From Streptomyces scabiei 87.22 (GTDB lineage Bacteria > Actinomycetota > Actinomycetes > Streptomycetales > Streptomycetaceae): a stretch of 64,000 nucleotides of DNA. Positions 52,356-61,291 of the stretch are shown piece by piece (position 1 is the first letter of the stretch; each line of letters starts with the position of its first letter). The stretch is from contig NC_013929.1 in the NCBI RefSeq assembly GCF_000091305.1, forward strand, positions 7,068,001-7,132,000. The letters run 5' to 3'. The notes beneath the pieces are model-generated. The model searched no databases. It saw only the letters and a list, made by a program, of their open reading frames with translations, and was not told where the DNA came from. The translations under genes and the position numbers were made by a program.

Positions 52356-53981
52356 ATGACTAGTCAGACCACTGTCGACAAGACGGGACCGGGGGACGGC
52401 ACGCCGGTCGTCCCGTCGGACCCGTCGACCGGCCGGGGACGGGGCCTGCGCGGCCATCCCTGGTTCACCCTCCTCACCGTGGCCGTCGGCGTCATGATGG
52501 TCGCCCTCGACGGCACCATCGTGGCGATCGCCAACCCGGTCATCGCGGACGACCTCAAGGCGAGTTTCGCCGAGGTCCAGTGGATCACCAACGCGTACTT
52601 CCTCGCGCTGGCGGTCACCCTCATCACCGCGGGCAAGCTGGGCGACCGCTTCGGCCACCGCCAGACCTTCCTCATCGGGGTGGTCGGCTTCGCCGCCGCC
52701 TCCGGGGCCATCGGCCTGTCGGACTCGGTCGCCTTCGTGGTGACCTTCCGTGTCTTCCAGGGCCTGTTCGGCGCGCTGCTGATGCCGGCCGCGCTCGGCC
52801 TGCTCCGGGCCACCTTCCCCGCCGAGAAGCTGAACATGGCGATCGGGATCTGGGGCATGGTCATCGGCGCGTCCACCGCGGGCGGCCCGATCCTCGGCGG
52901 CTTCCTGGTGGAGAACGTCAGCTGGCAGTCGGTGTTCTGGATCAACGTCCCCGTGGGTGCCCTCGCCCTGGCCCTCGGCACCTGGATCCTGCTGGACCAC
53001 CGCGCCGAGAACGCCCCGCGCTCCTTCGACATCCTCGGCATGGCCCTGCTGTCCGGCGCCATGTTCTGTCTGGTCTGGGCGCTGATCAAGGCTCCCGAAT
53101 GGGGCTGGGGCGACGGTCTGACCTGGACCTTCGTCGCCGTGTCCGTCGTCGGGTTCGGCCTCTTCGCCTTCTGGGAGACGAAGGTGAGGGAGCCGCTGAT
53201 CCCGCTGGGCCTCTTCCGCTCCGTCCCCCTGTCCGCGGGTGTCGTCCTGATGGTCCTGATGGCCATCGCCTTCATGGGCGGACTGTTCTTCGTGACGTTC
53301 TACCTGCAGAACGTGCACGGGATGAGCCCGATCGACGCGGGGCTGCACCTCCTCCCGCTCACCGGCATGATGATCGTCGGCTCGCCGCTCGCCGGCGCCC
53401 TGATCACCAAGGCCGGTCCGCGCATCCCGCTGGCCGGCGGCATGGCTCTCACCGCGATCGCCATGTACGGCATGTCGACGCTGGAGACCGACACCGGCAG
53501 CGCCGTGATGTCCCTGTGGTTCGCGCTCCTCGGGCTCGGCCTCGCCCCGGTCATGGTCGGCGCCACCGAGGTCATCGTCGGCAACGCGCCCCTGGAGCTG
53601 TCCGGTGTCGCCGGTGGTCTCCAGCAGGCCGCGATGCAGATCGGCGGCAGCCTCGGCACCGCGGTCCTCGGCGCCGTCATGGCCTCCAAGGTCGACGGCG
53701 ACCTCCCGGGCAACTGGGCGGACGCCGGTCTGCCGCCGCTCACCGAGGCCCAGCTCGGCAAGGCGTCCGAGGCCGTCCAGGTCGGTGTCCCGCCGGTGGC
53801 CGAGGGCACCCCGCCGGAGATCGCGGCGAAGATCGCCACGGTCGCGCACGCCACGTTCATGTCGGGCATGGGCCTGGCGTCCCTCGTGGCCGCCGGGGTG
53901 GCGGCGGTCGCCGTCCTCGTGGCGTTCCTGACCAAGCGCGGCGAGAACGCGGAGGCGGGCGCCGGAGCGGCGCACATCTGA
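52356..53981 (+). CDS. MFS drug efflux pump, DHA2 (14-helix) family
   Basis: A 541-aa proton-driven exporter of the EmrB/QacA kind with 14 predicted helices. Motifs: A-L-D-G-T-I-V in helix 1, G-K-L-G-D-R-F-G-H-R-Q in the 2-3 loop, and the antiporter motif C region G-P-I-L-G-G. A large extracellular loop precedes the last helix. It probably exports a toxic compound or secondary metabolite and is controlled by the divergent TetR gene. Confidence 0.94.
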   Translation: MTSQTTVDKTGPGDGTPVVPSDPSTGRGRGLRGHPWFTLLTVAVGVMMVALDGTIVAIANPVIADDLKASFAEVQWITNAYFLALAVTLITAGKLGDRFGHRQTFLIGVVGFAAASGAIGLSDSVAFVVTFRVFQGLFGALLMPAALGLLRATFPAEKLNMAIGIWGMVIGASTAGGPILGGFLVENVSWQSVFWINVPVGALALALGTWILLDHRAENAPRSFDILGMALLSGAMFCLVWALIKAPEWGWGDGLTWTFVAVSVVGFGLFAFWETKVREPLIPLGLFRSVPLSAGVVLMVLMAIAFMGGLFFVTFYLQNVHGMSPIDAGLHLLPLTGMMIVGSPLAGALITKAGPRIPLAGGMALTAIAMYGMSTLETDTGSAVMSLWFALLGLGLAPVMVGATEVIVGNAPLELSGVAGGLQQAAMQIGGSLGTAVLGAVMASKVDGDLPGNWADAGLPPLTEAQLGKASEAVQVGVPPVAEGTPPEIAAKIATVAHATFMSGMGLASLVAAGVAAVAVLVAFLTKRGENAEAGAGAAHI

Positions 53982-54140
53982 CCGCTCCACCGCTGCCTCA
54001 CGCGCGGGTTTGCGCCCGTGTTCGCCTATCAGGGTGACAGCGCCGAAGACCGCTTTCCCCCGTTACGCGCCGCAGGTCACAGTGGGTCAAGTCCTCCGCA
54101 CGGCATGGTCGTTGCCGACGGGGACACCCGGGGGCCTGCG

Positions 54141-54168
54141 GCGCGCTGCCGGAGGGGGGGGCAGCGCG
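54141..54168 (+). terminator. hairpin after the MFS gene
   Basis: CGCGCTGCC and GGCAGCGCG pair around a G-rich loop, 160 bp after the pump stop. No gene is seen in 53982-54262. Confidence 0.5.
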
Positions 54169-54262
54169 CGCGGCCAACTCCGCCAACACCCCCTGGTTTC
54201 GACCGCCGAGCAGGGGTACCCGTCGTTCCGTACGCGAACTGACCGCGAGGTTCAGGGAGTTG

Positions 54263-54574
54263 ATGACGATGGCGGGCTTCGGACACGGTACGCGCAGGCA
54301 CCCCCGAGCACGTGGCCGGACGTGGTCACAGAGCGGGCCGGATCGCGCGACCCTCGGGATCGTCGGAGTCATCTGCGCGGTCGCGGGATTCTTCGTCCTG
54401 GGCATCGTCCTCGGCCCGGTCGCGATCCTCTGCGGCTGGCTGGCGATGAACCGCACCTGGTCCGGCACCCGCTCCGTCCCCGCGGTCGTCGCGGTCGTCC
54501 TGGGCGCGATCGACACGATCCTGGCCGTCATCTGGCTCGCCGGCGCGGCCGGACCGGGTACCGGTCTGCTCTGA
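54263..54574 (+). CDS. small DUF4190-like membrane protein
   Basis: A 103-aa protein with a basic N-terminus (about 30 residues) and two hydrophobic helices. The first is split by a proline (G-V-I-C-A-V-A-G-F-F-V-L-G-I-V-L-G-P-V-A), and the second begins V-P-A-V-V-A-V-V-L-G-A-I-D-T-I. This is the DUF4190 pattern. GGGAG precedes the start; ATG at 54263 or 54269 are both possible. Function unknown. Confidence 0.75.
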   Translation: MTMAGFGHGTRRHPRARGRTWSQSGPDRATLGIVGVICAVAGFFVLGIVLGPVAILCGWLAMNRTWSGTRSVPAVVAVVLGAIDTILAVIWLAGAAGPGTGLL

Positions 54575-54596
54575 CCGCGGGCCCGGTGGGGCCTCT

Positions 54597-54640
54597 CGCG
54601 CAGTTCCCCGCGCCCCTGAAGAACCGCGGGGAACTGCGCG
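54597..54640. repeat. Streptomyces intergenic inverted repeat acting as terminator
   Basis: CGCGCAGTTCCCCGCG and its exact complement form a 16-bp stem with a 12-base loop between convergent genes. The string GCGCAGTTCCCCGCGCCCCT is one I know from many Streptomyces intergenic regions, so this is both an interspersed repeat and a likely bidirectional terminator. Confidence 0.7.
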
Positions 54641-54682
54641 ACCGGCGACGACGCACCCGCACCCGGCAACGCGCCCCCGAAC

Positions 54683-55462
54683 TCAACGGCGCTGCTCCGG
54701 CACCCCCGGCACCCCCGGCACTCCCGGCACGGAGACGGACTTCAACGACGCCACCTCCGCCCGCAACAGCCGGACCTCCTCCGCCAGCTCGGCTATCGCC
54801 GCGGTCTGCCGCCGCTCCTCCGCGTCGTCCTTCTCGAACCGCGCGATGAACCAGGCCGCGATGTTCGCCGTCACCACACCCAGCAGCGCGATCCCGGACA
54901 GCATCAGCCCGACGGCCAGCACCCGCCCCATCCCGGTCGTCGGCGCGTGGTCCCCGTACCCCACGGTCGTCATCGTCGTGAACGACCACCACACCGCGTC
55001 GTCCAGCGTGTGGATGTTCCCGTCGGGCGCGTTCCGTTCCACGGACAGCACGGCCAGCGATCCGAACATCAGCAGCCCGACCACCGCCCCGCCGACGTAC
55101 GTCGTGAGCTTTATCTGCGAGGCCATCCGCGCCCGCTGCCCGACCAGCAGCAGCGTCGCCACCACCCGCAGCAGCCGCAGCGGCTGGATCATCGGCAGCA
55201 GCACGGCCGCCAGGTCCAGCCACCGCGTCCGCACGAACTCCCGGCGCCGGTCGGTGAGCGCGAGCCGGACGACGTAGTCGAGCGCGAACGAACCCCACAC
55301 CGCCCACTCGGCGAGCTCGCACCACCACTGCACCTCGTCGCTCGCGTCCGGCCGGACGATCGGCACGGCGTACGCCACCGCGAACACGGCCGCCAGGACG
55401 AACAGCGGCCGCTGAGTGTGCTGCTCCCACCGGACCAGGGCCGGGACCGTTCGCTGCTTCAT
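54683..55462 (-). CDS. voltage-gated-type potassium channel
   Basis: A 259-aa channel subunit. A voltage-sensor-like region with arginines (F-V-R-T-R-W-L-D and P-L-R-L-L-R-V) precedes the pore, whose selectivity filter is T-T-V-G-Y-G-D (166-171), then S6 and a coiled-coil tail ending in V-P-G repeats. Four subunits would form a cation pore in the membrane. The ATG at 55462 lies six bases after TACTAT, so leaderless; its -35 TTCACC (55491-55496) lies inside the aceE terminator. The Val-Pro-Gly tail comes from a short DNA repeat. Confidence 0.9.
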   Translation of the reverse strand: MKQRTVPALVRWEQHTQRPLFVLAAVFAVAYAVPIVRPDASDEVQWWCELAEWAVWGSFALDYVVRLALTDRRREFVRTRWLDLAAVLLPMIQPLRLLRVVATLLLVGQRARMASQIKLTTYVGGAVVGLLMFGSLAVLSVERNAPDGNIHTLDDAVWWSFTTMTTVGYGDHAPTTGMGRVLAVGLMLSGIALLGVVTANIAAWFIARFEKDDAEERRQTAAIAELAEEVRLLRAEVASLKSVSVPGVPGVPGVPEQRR

Positions 55463-55483
55463 GGGCGCATAGTAGAAAACGTG

Positions 55484-55517
55484 AAGGGGTGGTGAACCCA
55501 CCGGTTCACCACCCCTT
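55484..55517 (-). terminator. aceE terminator
   Basis: AAGGGGTGGTGAACC and GGTTCACCACCCCTT form a perfect 15-bp stem with a four-base loop, 17 bp after the aceE stop. Its distal arm supplies the -35 element of the channel gene. Confidence 0.85.
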
Positions 55518-55533
55518 GACCGGGAAGCGGATG

Positions 55534-58281
55534 CTATGCGTCGCCTCCCGCGGCGCCCGGGTCCGCCGCCGCCACGTCGAGCAGCTGGTACCGGTCGATG
55601 GCCTGCTTCAGCAGCGAGCGGTCGACCTTGCCCTCACGCGCCAGCTCGGTCAGCACCGCGACCACGATCGACTGCACGTCGATGTGGAAGAAGCGCCGGG
55701 CCGCGCCCCGCGTGTCCGCGAAGCCGAAGCCGTCCGCGCCCAGCGACTGGTACGTGCCCGGCACCCACCGCGAGATCTGGTCCGGCACCGAACGCATCCA
55801 GTCCGAGACGGCCACGAACGGCCCCTCGGCGCCGCTCAGCTTCCTCGTCACGTAGGGGACGCGCTGCTCCTCCTCGGGGTGCAGCAGGTTGTGCCGCTCC
55901 ACCTCGACGGCCTCGCGGCGCAGCTCGTTCCAGGAGGTCGCCGACCAGACGTCCGCCTTCACGTTCCAGTCGGCGGCGAGGATCCGCTGCGCCTCGACGG
56001 CCCACGGGACCGCCACACCGGAGGCGATGATCTGCGCGGGGATCGACCCCTCCTCGCCGGCCCGGTAGCGGTGGATGCCCTGGAGGATGCCCTCCACGTC
56101 CACGTCCGCCGGCTCGGCCGGATGCTGGATCGGCTCGTTGTAGACGGTGAGGTAGTAGAAGACGTCCTCGCCCGGCTTGCCGTCCGCGGTCTCGCCGTAC
56201 ATCCGGCGCAGACCGTCCTTCACGATGTGCGCGATCTCGAACCCGAACGCCGGGTCGTAGGCGACGCAGCCGGGGTTGGTGGACGCCAGCAGCTGCGAGT
56301 GGCCGTCCGCGTGCTGCAGGCCCTCACCGGTCAGCGTCGTACGGCCGGCGGTCGCGCCCAGGACGAAGCCGCGCGCCAGCTGGTCGGACATCTGCCAGAA
56401 CTGGTCGCCGGTGCGCTGGAAACCGAACATCGAGTAGAAGACGTAGACCGGGATGAGCGGCTCGCCGTGCGTGGCGTACGCCGAACCGGCCGCGATGAGG
56501 GAGGCGGTACAGCCCGCTTCCGAGATGCCGTCGTGCAGCATCTGGCCCGTCGGCGACTCCTTGTACGCGAGCAGCAGATCGCGGTCGACGGCCTCGTACT
56601 GCTGGCCGAGCGGGTTGTAGATCTTCGCGCTCGGGAAGAAGGAGTCCATGCCGAAGGTGCGGTACTCGTCGGGGGCGATCAGCACGAACCGCTTGCCGAT
56701 CTCCTTGTCCCGCATGAGGTCCTTCAGCAGACGCACGAACGCCATGGTCGTGGCGATCGACTGCTGACCGGAGCCCTTCTTCACACTCGCGTACGTCTTG
56801 TCCGCGGGCAGCGGCAGCGGCTTCGCGCGCACGACACGGGTCGGGACGTACCCGCCGAGCCCCTTGCGGCGGTCGTGCATGTACTGGATCTCCTCCGAGT
56901 CCCGCCCGGGGTGGTAGTACGGCGGCGCGCCGGACTCCAGCTCCTTGTCGGAGATGGGCAGGTGGAGGCGGTCGCGGAAGCCCTTGAGGTCGGCGACCGT
57001 CAGCTTCTTCATCTGGTGCGTGGCGTTGCGGCCCTCGAAGTTCGGGCCCAGCGTCCACCCCTTGACCGTCTTCGCCAGGATGACCGTCGGCTGGCCCTTG
57101 TGCTCGTAGGCCGCCTTGTACGCCGCGTAGATCTTGCGGTGGTCGTGACCGCCGCGGCCCAGGTGCAGGATCTGGTCGTCGGTCATGTTCTCGACCATCG
57201 CGCGCAGCCGGTGGTCGTCACCGAAGAAGTGGTCGCGGATGTACGAGCCGGTCTCGGTGGCGTACGTCTGGTACTGGCCGTCCGGCGTGGTGTTCATCCG
57301 GTTGACCAGCACACCGTCGCGGTCCTGGGCGAGCAGCGGGTCCCAGGAGCGGTCCCAGACCAGCTTGATCACGTTCCAGCCGGCGCCCCGGAAGACCGAC
57401 TCCAGCTCCTGGATGACCTTGCCGTTGCCGCGCACCGGGCCGTCGAGGCGCTGGAGGTTGCAGTTCACCACGAAGGTCAGGTTGTCGAGGTGCTCGCGGG
57501 CGGCGATCGTGAGCTGGCCGAGCGACTCCGGCTCGTCCATCTCGCCGTCACCGAGGAACGCCCACACGTGCGACCTGGAGGTGTCCGCGATGCCGCGGGC
57601 CTCCATGTACCGGTTCATCCGCGCCTGGAAGATCGCGCCCAGCGGACCGAGGCCCATGGAGACCGTCGGGAACTCCCAGAAGTCCGGCATGAGCCGCGGG
57701 TGCGGGTAGCTGGACAGGCCGTACGGCGCCTTCGACTTCTCCTGGCGGAAGGCGTCCAGCTGCCGGTCGTCGAGCCGGTCCAGCATGTACGCGCGGGCGT
57801 AGATGCCGGGGGAGGCGTGACCCTGGAAGAAGATCTGGTCGCCGCCGTCGCCCTCCTCCTTGCCGCGGAAGAAGTGGTTGAAGCCGACGTCGTAGAGGGA
57901 GGCGGAGGACGCGAAGGTCGCGATGTGGCCGCCGACGCCGATACCGGGCCGCTGGGCGCGCGACACCATCACGGCGGCGTTCCACCGGGTCGCGTTGAGG
58001 ATCTTCCGCTCGATCTCCTCGTTGCCGGGGAAGAACGGCTCGGCCTTGGTGGGGATGGTGTTGACGTAGTCCGTGCTGCGCATCTCGGGCACGGCCACGC
58101 GCTTCTCACGGGCCCGCTCGATGAGCCGGAGCATCAGGTAGCGCGCGCGCTCACGGCCGCGCTCGTCCACGGCGGCGTCGAGCGAGTCGAGCCACTCCTG
58201 GGTCTCCTCGGGATCGAAGTCAGGGACCTGACTCGGAAGGCCGCCAATGATGATCGGATTGCGATCGGATCCGGAAGCCAC
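55534..58281 (-). CDS. aceE: pyruvate dehydrogenase E1, homodimeric
   Basis: A 915-aa thiamine-diphosphate enzyme that decarboxylates pyruvate and passes the acetyl group to the lipoyl E2 protein. The cofactor motif begins G-D-G-E-M-D-E-P-E-S and the active-site loop includes G-G-H-I-A-T-F-A-S-S. Length matches E. coli-type AceE (about 890) rather than the two-chain E1. GTG start follows AAGGA. No E2 or E3 gene is adjacent, which is normal in actinomycetes where E2 lies elsewhere. It appears monocistronic, with its own terminator and a 410-bp upstream region. Confidence 0.96.
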   Translation of the reverse strand: MASGSDRNPIIIGGLPSQVPDFDPEETQEWLDSLDAAVDERGRERARYLMLRLIERAREKRVAVPEMRSTDYVNTIPTKAEPFFPGNEEIERKILNATRWNAAVMVSRAQRPGIGVGGHIATFASSASLYDVGFNHFFRGKEEGDGGDQIFFQGHASPGIYARAYMLDRLDDRQLDAFRQEKSKAPYGLSSYPHPRLMPDFWEFPTVSMGLGPLGAIFQARMNRYMEARGIADTSRSHVWAFLGDGEMDEPESLGQLTIAAREHLDNLTFVVNCNLQRLDGPVRGNGKVIQELESVFRGAGWNVIKLVWDRSWDPLLAQDRDGVLVNRMNTTPDGQYQTYATETGSYIRDHFFGDDHRLRAMVENMTDDQILHLGRGGHDHRKIYAAYKAAYEHKGQPTVILAKTVKGWTLGPNFEGRNATHQMKKLTVADLKGFRDRLHLPISDKELESGAPPYYHPGRDSEEIQYMHDRRKGLGGYVPTRVVRAKPLPLPADKTYASVKKGSGQQSIATTMAFVRLLKDLMRDKEIGKRFVLIAPDEYRTFGMDSFFPSAKIYNPLGQQYEAVDRDLLLAYKESPTGQMLHDGISEAGCTASLIAAGSAYATHGEPLIPVYVFYSMFGFQRTGDQFWQMSDQLARGFVLGATAGRTTLTGEGLQHADGHSQLLASTNPGCVAYDPAFGFEIAHIVKDGLRRMYGETADGKPGEDVFYYLTVYNEPIQHPAEPADVDVEGILQGIHRYRAGEEGSIPAQIIASGVAVPWAVEAQRILAADWNVKADVWSATSWNELRREAVEVERHNLLHPEEEQRVPYVTRKLSGAEGPFVAVSDWMRSVPDQISRWVPGTYQSLGADGFGFADTRGAARRFFHIDVQSIVVAVLTELAREGKVDRSLLKQAIDRYQLLDVAAADPGAAGGDA

Positions 58282-58695
58282 GCTGTTCCTTAGCTGTGAG
58301 AGGGCCGCTCTTCAGGGGTTCTGCAAGGGTGTTCTCTAGGTGCCTGCACCGCCCCCCATCGTGTACCTCAAGGACGTATACGTCACCTCTACCGAGAAGT
58401 AACCAGGGTGGCCGCCCGCTCGACAAAGGTAGTAAAGGTATTCGATGCTCGTACCCCCGGATGGTTGCCGAATGCGCAAAACGGGCATAGCGGTGTGGTG
58501 TGCGTCACGTGAGGCGGTGAAACGCCGCAGAGAGTTGCGGTGACACGGCCCGGATCGTCACCGTTTCGGCGGTCTGGAAGGCTGGGTACTTGCGCGATCG
58601 GTCCCGCCCGTGTGGACTACGGCCATTGCTTCGCGCACGCGCGTGGCTCATTCCCCAGGGGGCGACCCCACCCGAACATGATCAGGAGGCAACCC
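58282..58695. promoter_or_regulatory. aceE/DUF3052 intergenic region with palindrome
   Basis: No gene is seen in these 414 bases between divergent genes. GACGTATACGTC (58373-58384) is a perfect 12-bp palindrome about 95 bp before aceE, a candidate operator for a pyruvate-responsive GntR-type regulator. The end carries AGGAGG, the ribosome-binding site of the DUF3052 gene. Confidence 0.45.
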
Positions 58696-59133
58696 GTGAG
58701 CGCGACCGCGGACCACGCGGAGGAGCGGACGAACCCTGCCGCAAGGCTGGGGTTCCAGCCCGAGCAGGTGGTCCAGGAGATCGGCTACGACGACGACGTC
58801 GACCAGGAGCTCCGCGAGTCCATCGAAGAAGTCGTGGGCAGTGAGCTCGTCGACGAGGACTACGACGACGTGGCCGATGCCGTCGTGCTGTGGTTCCGAG
58901 ACGACGACGGCGACCTGACCGACGTACTGGTGGACGCCACCACGTACATCGAGGAAGGCGGCTCGATCCTGCTGCTGACGCCCAAGACCGGGCGGGACGG
59001 CTATGTGGAGCCCAGCGACATCTCCGAAGCCGCGACGACCGCGGGGCTGTCCGCGTCGAAGAGCGTCAGTGTCGGCAAGGACTGGAGTGGGAGCCGGCTG
59101 GTGACGCCCAAGGCGGCGAAGTCGAAGAAGTAG
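58696..59133 (+). CDS. DUF3052 protein
   Basis: A 145-aa actinobacterial protein of unknown function. The N-terminal half is very acidic (E-I-G-Y-D-D-D-V-D-Q-E-L-R-E). A beta-alpha core follows (V-L-W-F-R-D-D-D-G-D-L-T-D and I-L-L-L-T-P-K), and a Lys-rich tail ends the protein. The family is typically next to aceE and the peroxiredoxin, as here, so a link to pyruvate metabolism or redox balance is possible but unproven. GTG start with AGGAGG upstream. Confidence 0.85.
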   Translation: MSATADHAEERTNPAARLGFQPEQVVQEIGYDDDVDQELRESIEEVVGSELVDEDYDDVADAVVLWFRDDDGDLTDVLVDATTYIEEGGSILLLTPKTGRDGYVEPSDISEAATTAGLSASKSVSVGKDWSGSRLVTPKAAKSKK

Positions 59134-59251
59134 TGACGTGAACCCGCGCCCCCGGAGCGAGGCCCCTCGGGGCCACCCCTTCCGGGGGCGCGGTGTTTCC
59201 CCTGCGTAGGCTGGGCCACCCGAACGGTCCATGAAGGGACTCAGGAACATC

Positions 59252-59710
59252 ATGGCGATCCAGGTCGGCGACAAGGCACCCGACTTCGAGCTGAAGGACA
59301 ACCACGGGGCCACCGTGCGGCTCGCGGACTTCCGCGGCGAGAAGAACGTGGTGGTCCTCTTCTACCCGTTCGCGTTCACCGGCGTCTGCACCGGCGAGCT
59401 GTGCGAGCTGCGGGACAACCTGCCGAAGTTCGTCAACGACGACGTGCAGCTCCTGGCGGTCTCGAACGACTCGATCCACACGCTGCGGGTCTTCGCCGAG
59501 CAGGAGGGCCTGGACTACCCGCTGCTGTCGGACTTCTGGCCGCACGGTGAGGCGTCCCGGGCGTACGGCGTGTTCGACGCGGACAAGGGCTGCGCGGTGC
59601 GCGGCACGTTCATCATCGACAAGGAGGGCGTCGTCCGCTGGTCGGTCGTGAACGCCCTGCCGGACGCCCGCGACCTGAACGAGTACCTCGCGGCCCTCGA
59701 CACCCTGTGA
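59252..59710 (+). CDS. ahpE: one-Cys-type peroxiredoxin (AhpE-like)
   Basis: A 152-aa thiol peroxidase. The peroxidatic Cys46 is in A-F-T-G-V-C-T-G-E-L and a second Cys is at 51 (E-L-C-E-L), five residues on; C-A-V-R-G near 105 is a third. Length and the F-T-G-V-C motif match mycobacterial AhpE. It reduces peroxides, probably with mycoredoxin or thioredoxin. ATG 59252 was preferred because it matches family starts and has AGGA upstream; ATG 59231 would add seven residues. Confidence 0.92.
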   Translation: MAIQVGDKAPDFELKDNHGATVRLADFRGEKNVVVLFYPFAFTGVCTGELCELRDNLPKFVNDDVQLLAVSNDSIHTLRVFAEQEGLDYPLLSDFWPHGEASRAYGVFDADKGCAVRGTFIIDKEGVVRWSVVNALPDARDLNEYLAALDTL

Positions 59711-59823
59711 TTCTCGGTTCCAAGCCCTACGGGGATCGGGAACCCGTCACTAGGATCGACACGTTGATCCGACACCAACGCAACGCAGGGGCTCCACGCC
59801 CCTGAGACCAAACGGAGGACCTC

Positions 59824-60399
59824 GTGGGAGTCAGCCTCAGCAAGGGCGGCAACGTATCGCTGACCAAGGAGGCGCCGGGCCTGACCGCGGTCATCATCGG
59901 ACTGGGGTGGGACATCCGCACCACGACCGGTACCGACTTCGACCTGGACGCCAGTGCCCTGCTGCTGGACGCGTCGGGCAAGGTCAGCAGCGACGCCAAC
60001 TTCATCTTCTTCAACAACCTGAAGAGCCCGGACGGCTCCGTCGAGCACACCGGTGACAACCTCACCGGTGAGGGCGAGGGCGACGACGAGCAGATCAAGG
60101 TCAACCTCGCGACCGTCCCGGCCGAGATCGAGAAGATCGTCTTCCCGGTCTCGATCTACGACGCCGAGAACCGCCAGCAGTCCTTCGGCCAGGTCCGCAA
60201 CGCCTTCATCCGCGTGGTGAACCAGGCCGGCGAGGCGGAGATCGCCCGCTACGACCTCTCCGAGGACGCCTCCACCGAGACGGCCATGGTCTTCGGCGAG
60301 CTGTACCGCCACGGCGCCGAGTGGAAGTTCCGCGCCATCGGCCAGGGCTACGCCTCGGGTCTGCGCGGCATCGCCCAGGACTTCGGTGTGAACGTCTGA
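59824..60399 (+). CDS. terD: TerD-family stress protein, copy 1
   Basis: A 191-aa cytoplasmic calcium-binding-type protein: M-G-V-S-L-S-K-G-G-N-V-S-L, G-W-D-x-R-T-T-T-G-x-x-F-D-L-D-A-S, N-L-K-S-P-D-G-S-V-E-H-T-G-D-N and the C-terminal W-K-F-R-A-I-G-Q-G-Y. The D-L-D-A-S and G-D-N/D-D-E residues bind calcium in solved TerD structures. GTG start follows GGAGG. Upstream, GGGAAC (59738-59743), a 19-base gap and GTT resemble an ECF-sigma promoter, weakly. TerD proteins aid resistance to tellurite, phage and other stress. Confidence 0.94.
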   Translation: MGVSLSKGGNVSLTKEAPGLTAVIIGLGWDIRTTTGTDFDLDASALLLDASGKVSSDANFIFFNNLKSPDGSVEHTGDNLTGEGEGDDEQIKVNLATVPAEIEKIVFPVSIYDAENRQQSFGQVRNAFIRVVNQAGEAEIARYDLSEDASTETAMVFGELYRHGAEWKFRAIGQGYASGLRGIAQDFGVNV

Positions 60400-60590
60400 G
60401 TCACGGGGGAAGTAGCCCCCTGGACCTGCCGACTCACCACGTCCGGCGCCGCTGTCGTCACCGACGGCGGCGCCGGACGCGCTCGTACGACGGGGGCGGG
60501 CGCTCCGACGCGTACGCACACCACCGGCGCGTCCGCACACAACTGAACAGTTGAGCCACTGAAGCTCGAAAATCGGGGAGGACCAGCACC

Positions 60591-61166
60591 ATGGGCGTCA
60601 CACTCGCCAAGGGAGGCAATGTCTCCCTCTCCAAGGCCGCGCCGAACCTCACGCACGTGTTGGTCGGTCTCGGCTGGGACGTCAGAACCACCACCGGAGC
60701 ACCCTTCGACCTCGACGCCAGCGCTCTGCTGTGCCAGGGCGGCCGGGTGCTGGGCGACGAGTGGTTCGTCTTCTACAACAACCTCAAGAGCCCCGACGGC
60801 TCGGTCGAGCACACCGGCGACAACCTCACCGGTGAGGGCGACGGCGACGACGAGTCGCTGATCATCGACCTCTCCCGGGTGCCGGTCACCGTCGACAAGA
60901 TCGTCTTTCCGGTCTCCATCCATGACGCCGAGAACCGCGGCCAGGCGTTCGGCCAGGTCAGCAATGCGTTCATCCGCGTCGTCAACCAGGCCGACGGTCA
61001 GGAACTCGCTCGTTACGACCTTTCCGAGGATGCCTCCACCGAGACCGCGATGATCTTCGGTGAGGTCTACCGCTATGGCGGGGAATGGAAGTTCCGGGCG
61101 GTGGGGCAGGGGTACGCGTCCGGTCTTCGGGGCATCGCACTCGACTTCGGTGTGAACGTGTCGTAG
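60591..61166 (+). CDS. terD: TerD-family stress protein, copy 2
   Basis: A 191-aa paralogue of the preceding gene, 191 bp downstream on the same strand, with the same motifs and length. The core G-S-V-E-H-T-G-D-N-L-T-G-E-G is identical and nearly identical in DNA too, while other parts diverge (for example L-D-A-S-A-L-L-C-Q-G-G-R here). Differences outside the calcium motifs suggest distinct partners. The ATG is preceded by GGGGAGGA. Confidence 0.94.
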   Translation: MGVTLAKGGNVSLSKAAPNLTHVLVGLGWDVRTTTGAPFDLDASALLCQGGRVLGDEWFVFYNNLKSPDGSVEHTGDNLTGEGDGDDESLIIDLSRVPVTVDKIVFPVSIHDAENRGQAFGQVSNAFIRVVNQADGQELARYDLSEDASTETAMIFGEVYRYGGEWKFRAVGQGYASGLRGIALDFGVNVS

Positions 61167-61291
61167 CGCTTTATGCGCAAAAACCGGGGCCGTGTGGGGC
61201 GCGCGGGGTGCCCGACTACACTTCGGGTTCAAAGTTTCGCAAAGCCGCGCGCGGCGCGGGGGAACCCCGTACACACACGATTGGGTAGCCA

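Noticed and set aside
55489..58293. A 934-codon plus-strand frame antisense to aceE
   Set aside because: Valine/Arg/Gly-rich antisense shadow of a certain gene.
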